A stretch of DNA of 6,727 nucleotides, from the NCBI GenBank assembly GCA_006227785.1, contig SBFU01000262.1, positions 1-6,727 of the forward strand, given 5' to 3'. This stretch comes from Burkholderiales bacterium. Its GTDB lineage: Bacteria > Pseudomonadota > Gammaproteobacteria > Burkholderiales > Burkholderiaceae_C. A program made the translations under genes and the position numbers. Positions 1 to 6,727 of this stretch are shown here, one piece after another (the stretch's first letter is position 1; each line of letters begins with the position of its first letter). The notes below the pieces were generated by a model, which ran no database searches, had not been told where the DNA came from, and worked only from the letters and a program-made list of their open reading frames with translations.

Positions 1-1
1 C

Positions 2-3000
2 GGTCGTCAGTTTGTCGATCTGGGCGGTGGACAGCGCCACGATCTGGTCCGTGGTCAACGCGGCGATGTTGTCGGTCTCGATCGCGCGCAGCTGCTCGCT
101 GGACAGCGACGAGATCTGACGCGTGGTCAACCCGGCTGTCTGGGCCGTCGTCATGGCCGCGAGCTGATCGGTCGTGATGGACGCCAGGTCATCGGTCGGA
201 ATGGCCGCCACCTGGGCCGTGGTGAGCTGGGCGAACTGGCTGGTGGTCAGGGCGGCGAGCTGGGTCGCACTGAGCGCCAGGATCTGGCCCGTGCTCAGGG
301 CGGCCAGATCGGCCGCCTCCATGGCAGCCAACTGGGCGGTGCCCAGCTGGGCCAACTGGTCCGTGGTCAACGCGCGCACCTGCGCGGTGGTCAGGGCCAC
401 CAGCTGGTCCGTGCTGAGCGCGGCCATGTCGGCCGCGTCGATGGCGGCGATCTGGCGGGTGCCCAGCAGCGCCACCTGCGTGGATGTCAGTGCGGCCAGC
501 TGATCCGAACCGAGGGCGGCGATCTGGGCGGTCGTCAGTGCCTGGAGGTCGGCCGCTTCCATGGCCACCAGCTGATCGGTGCCGAGTGCAGCCACCTGCG
601 CGGTGGTCAGGCCGGCCACCTGGGCGGTGCTGAGTGCGCGCACCTGGGCCGTGCCCAGGGCGGCGATGTCTTGTGTCTCCAGCGTGGCCAGGCGTGCCGG
701 TGTCAGCGTGGCCAGCTGGCCCGTGGTGAGAGCCGCTACCTGTGCCGTGGTCAGCGCCACCAATTGGTCCGTGGTCAGTGCCAGCATGTCGCCCGTGGCA
801 ATGGCAGCGACCTGATCCGTGGACAGGGCGGCAATCTGGGCCGTGCTCAGGGCAGCCACCTGGGCGGTGGTCAGGGCCACCACCTGGTCGGTGGTCAGGG
901 CCGCCACGTCCTCGGTCTGCAGCGCCTGGATCTGGTCCGTCGTCAGGGCCTGCAGTTGCGCATCGCTCAACGCGGTCACCTGGGCCGTACCCAGGGCGGC
1001 CACCTGGTCGGTGGTCAGACCGCGAATTTGCGCGGTCGTGAGCGCACCCATGAAGCCGGCGGACAACTGGGCCAGGTCGGCCAGCTCGATGGCGCCGACC
1101 TGTGCCGCCCGCAGTGCTTCGGTCTGCGAAGTGGTCAAGGCGTTGAGCTGATCGGCGGTCAGTGCCGCCACAAAGGCCGTGCCCAGCGAAGCAAGCCGGC
1201 TGGGCGTGATGGCGGCCAGGTCAGCCTCTTCGATGGCTGCCACCTGGGCCGTTCCCATGGCGGCGAACTGGCCGCTGGTCAGGGCACCGACTTGCGCAGA
1301 TGTCAGCGCCTCAATCTGGTCTGTGGTCAGTGCAGCGATCTGGTCGCTGCCCAGACGGCTGATGACCTGCGTGGACACACCGGCCAGATCCTCGGTTTCC
1401 ACCGCAGCCACCTGGGCGGTGGTCAGTGAATTCCATTGGGCCGACGTCAAGGCCGCCACCTGTGCCGTCGAAAGGGCAGCGATCTGGGCGGTCGTCAGGG
1501 ATTGCAGGTTGGCGCCATCCAGCGCCGCCATCTGGGCGGGGGACAAGGCCTGCAACTGCTCTTCGGACATCGCTGCCAGCTGGCTATCCGACAACGCTTC
1601 AATGGCATCGACCGACAGGGCCCGCACGTCGCGGGTTTCCATGGCCGCGATCTGCGCCGTCGTCAGGGACGCCACCTGGGTGTCGGTCATGGCGGCCCAC
1701 TGGGCCGTGGTCAGGGCAACCATGTCGTCGGTGCCCAGACCGGCCAGGGCATCGGTCGAGATGGCGGCCACGTCGTCGGCCTCCATCGCGGCCAGCTGGG
1801 ACGTCGAGAGTCCGGCGATCTGCGCCGAGGTCAGCGCGGCCACCTGTTCGGAGCTGAACGCCTGCACCTGCGGGTTGGTCATGGCGCCGATCTGGGCAGG
1901 GCTGAGGCCCTCCAGCGCGTCCACCGTGATCCAGGACAGGTCACCGGTCTGGATGGCCCGGACCTGATCGGTGCTCAGCGCCGCCAGCTGGGTCGAGGAC
2001 AGGGTCGCCACCTGATAGGGCGTCAACGCAGCGATCTGCGCGTTGGTCATGGCCGCCAGCTGCGCCGTGGCCATCGATCCGATCACATTCTCGGGCAATG
2101 CAGCCACCGCACCGGTCTGAAGGGCAGCGATCTGGCTGGTGGTCAGGGCGGCCACCTGCTGCGAACTGAGCGCACCTGCCTGGCTGCCTCGCAGCGCCGA
2201 TATCTGCGTGTCTCCGATCGCGGCCAGGTCGGCCGTCTCCAGGGCTGCCACCTGGGCAGCAGACAGCGCAGCCACCTGCTCATAGCTCAGTGCGGCCGCC
2301 TGTGCGGTGGTCAGCCCGGCCACCGCCTGGGTGGACAGCTGCACGACATCCTGCGCCTGCATGGCGACCAGTTGGGCGGTGGACAGCGCCGCCACCTGGG
2401 CAGATGTCAGCGCGGCAGCCTGGTCGGTGGTGAGGCCCTCGATCTGGGCGGTGGTCAGGGCCGCCACCTGGGTGGTCGACAAGCCGGCCATGCTCGCGGC
2501 CGAGATGGCCTGCATGTCCGGCACCTCCAGTGCGGCCACCTGCGCCGTGGTCAGCGCCGCCAGCTGGGTCGAGGACAAGGCCTCGGCCTGGGCGGTTCCC
2601 AGGCCGGCCACCTGATCGGTCGACAGCGCCTGGATCGCCGCCGTACCCAGCGCGCCCACCTGTTGGGGCGACAGGGCCTGCAACTGGGCCGATGTCAGAC
2701 CCACCACCTGGGTGGCCCCCAGGCTGGCTATCGTCGATGTGCCGGTGGTGGCCAGCACTTCCGGGTCGATGGCAGACACCTGGGTTGAACTCAGGGCGCC
2801 AATCTGCGAAGAGGTCAGTGCGCCGATCTGGGACGATCCGAGAGCCTGGATCTGTGCCGTGCTCAGTCCGACGACCTGTCCTGTGGTCAGTGCCGCGATG
2901 CGGATCGCACTCAGGCTGGCCAGGTCTTCCGGCTCGATGGCAGACACCTGATCCGATGTCAGCGCAGCCATCTGGCCTGCCGTGAGGCTGCCGACCTGGG

Positions 3001-6000
3001 TGGAGCTCAGGGCCTGGATCTGGTCGGTCGTGAGGGCCTGCACCTGGGTGGTCGTCAGGCGCGAGAGCGATGCCGTTCCAATGGCACCCATGTCCTCGGG
3101 ATCGATGGCGGCGATCTGTTCGGTTCCCAGGGCCACCAGCTGGGTGCTGCTCAGGGCACCAACCTGGGTGCTGGTCAGCGCCTGAACCTGGTCCGTGGTC
3201 AGTGCGGCCACGTCGGCCACTTCCAGCGCCCGAACCTGCAATGTGGACAGCGCGCCCACCTGCTCTTCGGTCAGTGCGGCGACCTGCGCCGTGGTCAGTG
3301 CCGCAATCTGCGTCGCCTTCAGCGCAGCCACCTGCTCGGTGGTCAGATACGTCACCTGCTCCGAGGTCAGCTGCGCCATCTGGGCGGGCGTGAGGGCGCC
3401 CACCTGACCCGTGCCCAGGGCACCGATCTGGTCGGCATCCAGCGCAGCCAGATCGGCTCCATCCAGGCCGGCCACCTGATTCAGCGTCAGGGCCGCCACC
3501 TGGTCCGTGCTCAGGGCCGCGACCTGGGCAGAGTCCAGCGCCCGGATCTGGGCTGTGGTCATGCGCGAGAGCACGCCCGGATCGATCGCGGCCATGTCCT
3601 CGGTTTCGATGGCTGCCACCTGGGCGGTCGTCAGGGCCGCCACCTGGCTGCTGGTCAGCGCGGCAAAGTGTTCCGTGCCGAGTGCCTCGATCTGGGCCGT
3701 CCCCATGCGCGAGAGCGAGTTGGCCGGCAGAGCCGCGATCTGCTCCGTGGTCAGCGCCTCGACCTGCGCTGTGCTCAGCGCCGCCACCTGCACGGAGGTC
3801 AGGGCGGCCATGTGCGCCGTGGTCAGTGCGTCAATCTGCCCCACGCCGAGCCCGGCAATGGTGGACGCGGGCAGCGCCGCCACCTGGGCGGTGGTCATCG
3901 CACCGATCTGGTCATCGGAGAGTGCGGACAGCTGGCGGGATGTCAGGGCAGACACCACCGACGGGCTGAGCGCCGAAATGTCGTCTGTTCCCAGCACCGC
4001 GATCTGTTCGGTGCTGAGCACCACCAGTTGCTGCGACGTCATGGCGCCGAACTGGCCGCTGGTCATGGCTGCCACCTGATCGGTGGACATGCGCATCAGG
4101 TCTTCACCCTGGATGCTCCGGAACTGCACGTTGGTCAGTGCTGCAACCTGCTCGGTGGTCAGCGCGGCCACCTGGGCCGTGGTGAGCGCGGCGACCTGGG
4201 CCGTCGTCAGCCCGGTCACGGCGTCGGTGCTCAACGCGGCCAGGTCTTCCGTCTCCATCAGCACCAGGCGCGTGGTCGGGATGCGCGCCAGCTGTGCCCC
4301 GGTCAGCTCGGCCGCCTGCTCGGTGGTCATGCCGATGATTTGCGCATTGGTCAGCGCCGCCACCGATGTGGCGGGCAGGTCACCCACCACCTCCGGATCG
4401 AGCGCTGCAAACTGGTCACCCGTCAGAGCCACCAGCTGCTGGGTGGTCAGCGCCGTCACCTGATCGGACGAAAGGGCGGCCACCTGTTCGGTGGTCATGG
4501 CACGGACATCCGCGGTGCTGAGCACCCGGATCTGAGCCGTGCTCAGCGCCGCGATCTGCGCCGGCGTCATGGCCGCGATCTGCGTGGGTGTGAACGCCGC
4601 AAAGTCCGGCGCCTGCAGGGCAGCGACCTGCTCGGTGGTCAGGGCAGCGACCTGTTCATTGGTCAGCCGGGCCGCCTGTGTGGGCGTCAGCCCGCCGATG
4701 GCCGCCGTGGAGAGTTGCGCAATGTCATCCAGCTCGATGGCCCGGATCTGCGCCGTTGACAGGGCGGCCACCTGCTGTGAGGTCAGCAGGCTGGCCTGGA
4801 ACGTCGACAGACCGGCCACCTGGGCCGTGGTCAGCGAGCGAATGTAGGTAGGGGTCCAGCCCAGCACCTCGCGAATTTCTTCCTGCTGGGTCGACAGCGG
4901 GTTGCCCAAGCCTGCCACCTGGGCGTCCGTCAGCACCGCCAGCTGCTCGTTGGTCAGCGCCGCCACCTGACCGGCCGACAGCGCGGCAAGGTCATCCACC
5001 TCGATCGCCCGGATCTGGGCCGTCGTCAACGCGGCAATCTGGTCGGTGGTCAATGCGCCCACCTGCTCGCTGGTCAGCGCACGGACCTGGGCCGTTGTCA
5101 TGCTGCGCAGCGACGACGTCGCAATGTTGTCGATGTCCTCGGTGGCAATGGCCTGGACCTGGGTGGTGGACATCGCGGCCAGCTGGCGGTCCGTCAAGGC
5201 GCCGAACTGTGCCTCGGTCAGCGCCTCGATCTGCTCGGTCGACAGACCGCGCAGGGAGGTCACGTTCAGCCCCGGAATGTCAACCGCTTCAATGGCTGTG
5301 AGTTGGCCCGTGGTCAGGGCGGCCAGCTGCGCCGAGGTCAGCCCGGCGATCTGCGTCGACGTCATGGCCTCGAACTGGGCCGAACCGAGTTGTCCGATCA
5401 CGCTGGTCGAAATGGCGGCCACCTGCGCGGACGTCAGACCGGTCACCTGGTCGGTGGTCAGCGCCCCCACCTGGTCCGAAGACAGCGCAGCCATCTGCGA
5501 CACACTGAGCCCCCGCAGTGCCTCCGGTGCAATTGCCGGGAAATCTCCCAGCTCGATCGCGGCCACCTGCTGGGTGGTCAAGCCGGCGAGCTGACGCGAA
5601 GTCAGGGCCTGGATCTGGGTGGTTTCCAGCGCAGCTATCTGGTCGGTCGACAGGCCCCGGATACCGGTGGCGGACAGTGCGGCCACATCGGCCGGCTCCA
5701 GCGCCGCCAGCTGGGCCGACGTCAGGCTGCCCAACTGCACCGCGGTCAGCCCGGCGGCCTGGACCGTCGTCATGGCCGCAATGTGCCCGGTGCTCAGCAC
5801 CTGGATGTCATCCGTGCCCAGGGCCGCCACCTGTGCCGGCGACAGGGCGGCGAACTGGTCGGTGGTCAGCGCCGCAATCTGGTCGGTGCTCAGGGCGGCA
5901 ATCTGTGTTGTCTTCAGGCCCCGGACCGTCGCCGTGCTCAGGGCAGCGAAGTCCGCAGGTTCAATGGCCTCAATCTGGGCATTGCTGAGCGCACCCAGCT

Positions 6001-6727
6001 GGACCGAGGTCAGGGCACCCACCTGACCGGATGTCAGTGCGGCAATCTGGTCGGTGGTGAGCGTTCGGAACACCGTCGCGGAGATCTGGACCAGGTCTTC
6101 GGTCTCGATGGCCGCGATCTGCTCGGTGCTCAGGGCCCGCAATTGGGCCGACGTCAGCACCCGGATCTGACCCGTGGTCAAGGCGGCGATCTGGTCCGTG
6201 CTCAGCTGCTGCAAGTCGGCTGTCTCCAGCGCCGCGACCTGTGCCGGCTGCAGTGCAGCGATCTGGTCCGTCGTGAGGGCCGCGACCTGGTCCGTGCCCA
6301 TCGCACGGATCTGTGCGGTGGTCAGACCCCGGATGGCCAGGGTGTCCAGGCTGGCAATGTCGCCCACCTCGATGGCCGCCACCTGTGCCGTGGTCAGCGC
6401 CGCCAGCTGGGTCGATGTCAGTGCCCCCACCTGCACGCCGGTCAGGGCCGCGATCTGGTCGGTGGAAAAGGTCTTGATGGTGGTGGTGTTGATGGCACGC
6501 AGATCGGCGGTCTCGAGAGCGGCCAGCTGATCGGAGGTCATGGCCGCAATCTGCGCCGGCTTGAGGGCGGCCGACTGCGCCGTGGTCAGCGCCACGATCT
6601 GATCGGTTCCCAGCTGGGCGAAGTCCTCGCCCTGCATGGCCGCAATCTGCACCGGTGTCATGGCGGCGATCTGCGCAGCGGTCAGCACACCCGCCTGGGC
6701 GGTGGTCAGGGCCGCCACCTGGGCCGT
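2..6727 (-). CDS. Internal fragment of a giant octapeptide-repeat protein (partial at both ends)
   Basis: One uninterrupted minus-strand frame of 2242 codons crosses the whole window. I found no stop in frame, and the true start and stop lie outside. Nearly all of it is an octad with consensus L-T/S-T-A/D-Q-V/I-A-A, interrupted every 5 to 7 copies by octads with E/D at position 2 and D at position 5. By my reading there is no Cys, only 5 Lys, 3 His, 4 Trp and 4 Tyr, and acidic residues exceed basic ones. This fragment alone should weigh roughly 220 kDa. No catalytic motif, signal peptide, membrane segment or known adhesin domain is visible. Octads vary heavily in synonymous codons while the residues stay conserved, which supports real coding on this strand. 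A role as a long structural or surface-exposed filament is inference from composition and length. I do not recognise a named family; automated annotation would probably say hypothetical or repeat-containing protein. Confidence 0.96.
83..922 (-). repeat. Seven exact 120-bp (40-residue, 5-octad) units
   Basis: Markers have position 5 at 908, 788, 668, 548, 428, 308, 188 and 68, exactly 120 bp apart each time. Each unit is one single marker, for example MEAADLAA, LETQDIAA or IDAADMAA, followed by four Q-containing octads. Double markers are absent here, unlike in the rest of the window. The marker at 68 (IETDNIAA) has Asn at position 5 with Asp shifted to position 4. It opens an eighth unit that runs off the left edge (2-82). 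The units differ at many bases, so they are not a recent identical amplification. They are the most uniform stretch of the C-terminal side. Confidence 0.88.
923..2362 (-). repeat. Two consecutive 720-bp (240-residue, 30-octad) blocks
   Basis: From the marker at 2348 to that at 1628, and from 1628 to 908, the distance is 720 bp each. The spacings in octads are 5, 5, 7, 7, 6 in the first block (1643-2362) and 5, 5, 7, 6, 7 in the second (923-1642). The first three cycles also match in type: a double marker with three ordinary octads, then a single marker with four, then a double marker with five. In both blocks the six-octad cycle has a third octad beginning LGT in which Q5 is replaced (LGTDDMVA and LGTAFVAA). 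The swapped order of the last two cycles weakens the case for simple block duplication. Confidence 0.55.
2363..4618 (-). repeat. Section of octads with irregular marker spacing
   Basis: Clear or weakened markers have position 5 at 4604, 4388, 4244, 4100, 3980, 3860, 3716, 3596, 3452, 3212, 3092, 2924, 2756, 2516 and 2348 (the last belongs to the next section). Spacings run 5 to 10 octads with no simple cycle. Several markers are degenerate: LDPEVVGD lacks D5, and LPANSLSR and LPASTIAG are second-type octads with no E/D octad before them. Two gaps of 240 bp (3452 to 3212 and 2756 to 2516) look like two 120-bp cycles whose middle marker was lost. LTTEQVAA sits where a marker is expected at 3332, and LGTAAIQA (no Q5) sits at 2636. 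Confidence 0.72.
4619..5005 (-). repeat. Altered fifth 136-residue unit (387 bp)
   Basis: The 5-6-6 marker pattern carries on from the single marker IEVDDLAA (position 5 at 4991). The expected second marker, near 4871, coincides with the non-canonical segment ending in TYIRS, which resembles the R-G/S end of a double marker. The third marker is IELDDIAQ plus LSTAAIGG (position 5 at 4724), in the right place after allowing for a 3-bp shift. Only three ordinary octads follow before the next marker (LQAPDFAA) instead of four, so the unit is one octad short and one residue long compared with 408 bp. It is the last recognisable 136-residue unit; towards the C-terminus the spacing changes. Confidence 0.75.
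4835..4909 (-). other. Non-canonical 25-residue segment with a one-residue register shift
   Basis: Between the Leu codon at 4907-4909 and the Leu codon at 4832-4834 there are 25 residues instead of 24. The segment starts LGNP, contains an octad-like LSTQQEEI that is out of register, then REVLGW and TPTYIRS. It holds one of the four Trp, one of the four Tyr and a local cluster of charged residues (EE, RE). On the N-terminal side position 1 is at 11 modulo 24; on the C-terminal side it is at 8 modulo 24. The segment occupies the slot where the second double marker of the 136-residue unit is expected. It may be a heavily diverged marker, a hinge, or a scar of recombination between two arrays. 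Confidence 0.85.
5006..6637 (-). repeat. Four tandem 408-bp (136-residue, 17-octad) units
   Basis: Marker octads have their position-5 codon at 6623, 6503, 6359, 6215, 6095, 5951, 5807, 5687, 5543, 5399, 5279, 5135 and 4991. The spacings are 120, 144, 144 bp, repeated four times without exception. Unit boundaries are 6230-6637, 5822-6229, 5414-5821 and 5006-5413. The first marker of each unit is single and is followed by four ordinary octads. The second and third markers are double: an E/D-type octad, then one such as LSTATVRG or LSATGIRG, then four ordinary octads. Equivalent slots keep their own residues. The third ordinary octad after the third marker starts LTTDQ in all four units, and the third after the second marker has Gln-Leu at positions 5-6 in all four. 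Unit 4 has a weakened first marker (ISTSVIGQ). The units are diverged in codons, so the duplication looks old. Confidence 0.88.
6638..6727 (-). repeat. Tail of an upstream 136-residue unit (about four octads)
   Basis: The N-terminal-most residues visible are a partial octad ending AQVAA followed by three full Q-containing octads, LTTAQAGV, LTAAQIAA and MTPVQIAA. A marker octad then starts at 6637. Four Q-octads before a marker is what ends each of the 408-bp units downstream, so another such unit probably precedes the window edge. That last step is inference, because its markers are out of view. Confidence 0.7.

Larger units (their letters stand above)
2..4834 (-). repeat. Octapeptide (24-bp) tandem array, C-terminal side register
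   Basis: About 201 contiguous octads with position 1 always at plus-strand coordinates equal to 8 modulo 24. The register is perfect across 4.8 kb. The consensus is the same as on the other side of the shift. Exceptions at position 5 are mostly in markers; isolated cases are His in LGTEHFAA and LTTAHMAA, Phe in LGTAFVAA and Asp in LGTDDMVA. Trp appears three times: twice at position 6 and once at position 8 of a marker (IQTGDLSW). Confidence 0.93.
4910..6727 (-). repeat. Octapeptide (24-bp) tandem array, N-terminal side register
   Basis: About 76 contiguous octads. The position-1 codon (Leu, sometimes Met or Ile) always lies at a plus-strand coordinate equal to 11 modulo 24. I saw no insertion or deletion that is not a multiple of 24 bp over these 1.8 kb. 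Position 5 is Gln in ordinary octads and Asp in most markers. L1, T/S2, Q5 and V/I6 match a helix start: hydrophobic staple between positions 1 and 6, and capping box between positions 2 and 5. A string of very short helices in a regular superhelix is therefore a plausible fold, but this is inference. Codons differ from copy to copy, so the array is not a fresh DNA expansion. Confidence 0.93.

Noticed and set aside
174..503. Short plus-strand frames rich in Ala, Trp, Ser and Val (many across the window, e.g. 1179-1967, 5046-5594, 6174-6530)
   Set aside because: They are another antisense phase of the same 24-bp repeat, with regular W-A-V type strings produced by the repeat. No separate ribosome binding site or intergenic space exists for them.
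1436..2788. Plus-strand open frame of 450 codons rich in Gly, Arg, Gln and His (also 671-1429 and 3668-4759)
   Set aside because: These use exactly the antisense codon phase of the minus-strand gene, so an LTTxQVAA octad reads as a Gly/Arg/His/Gln octad. They break at many stops, while the minus-strand frame never stops and shows amino-acid-level conservation with synonymous variation.
4840..4910. Possible domain boundary or gene junction at the non-canonical segment
   Set aside because: The frame continues through it without a stop, and octads resume immediately on both sides with the same consensus. It is therefore treated as an internal variant segment rather than an end of a gene.
2..6727. 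CRISPR-like periodicity of short repeats
   Set aside because: The units are contiguous 24-mers without unique spacers, are not identical, and are in frame with a conserved peptide.
2..6727. Resemblance of L-T-x-x-Q-V to the start of TAL effector repeats (LTPxQVV)
   Set aside because: TAL repeats are 33-35 residues long with a variable di-residue and a Gly-Gly-Lys-Gln-Ala-Leu core. Here the unit is 8 residues and no such core is seen. The similarity reflects a shared helix-start pattern.
2..6727. RTX nonapeptide or pentapeptide-repeat (A-D/N-L-x-x) protein
   Set aside because: The period is 8, not 9 or 5. There are no GGxGxD motifs, and the A-D-L strings occur only once per marker octad.
2..6727. 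Promoters, terminators, tRNAs, insertion sequences or attachment sites inside the window
   Set aside because: The sequence is coding throughout. I saw no tRNA-like stem set, no hairpin followed by T-run, and no terminal inverted repeats of an insertion element. Any hairpin-like match is expected by chance among near-identical 24-mers.

Overview
The window lies inside one very large protein-coding gene on the minus strand. Reading the complement from position 6727 down to position 2 gives 2242 codons with no stop. I checked this by translating every triplet by hand. Neither the start codon nor the stop codon is inside the window, so the gene continues past both edges. There is no intergenic DNA and no RNA gene, promoter, terminator or mobile element that I can support. 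The long plus-strand reading frames are antisense shadows of this repetitive GC-rich gene.

The protein is almost entirely an octapeptide repeat, one unit per 24 bp. The consensus is L-T/S-T-x-Q-V/I-A-A, with x usually A or D. About 275 copies sit head to tail with no spacers. Every few copies a 'marker' octad replaces T2 with E (or D/Q) and Q5 with D, as in METED-type octads. It is often followed by a second octad that also lacks Q5 and frequently ends in R-G/S. These markers give the array a second and a third level of periodicity.

Layout in protein order, from high to low coordinates: (1) 6638-6727, tail of a preceding unit; (2) 5006-6637, four 408-bp (136-residue) units whose markers are spaced 5, 6 and 6 octads apart; (3) 4619-5005, a fifth, altered unit containing a 25-residue non-canonical segment (4835-4909) that shifts the octad register by exactly one residue, the only register break in the window; (4) 2363-4618, octads with irregular marker spacing; (5) 923-2362, two consecutive 720-bp (240-residue) blocks with closely similar marker spacing; (6) 83-922, seven exact 120-bp (40-residue, 5-octad) units, with an eighth running off the edge.

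The window suggests a high-GC bacterium with strong G/C third-position preference (Leu mostly CTG, Gln CAG). A proteobacterium, possibly betaproteobacterial, is my best guess, at low confidence. The composition (no Cys, five Lys, acidic, rich in Ala, Thr, Leu and Gln) fits a giant structural or surface protein rather than an enzyme, but targeting and anchoring regions would lie outside the window. I do not recognise a named gene. The most interesting content is the nested order of 8 to 40/48 to 136 residues, with position-specific residues conserved between the 136-residue units.
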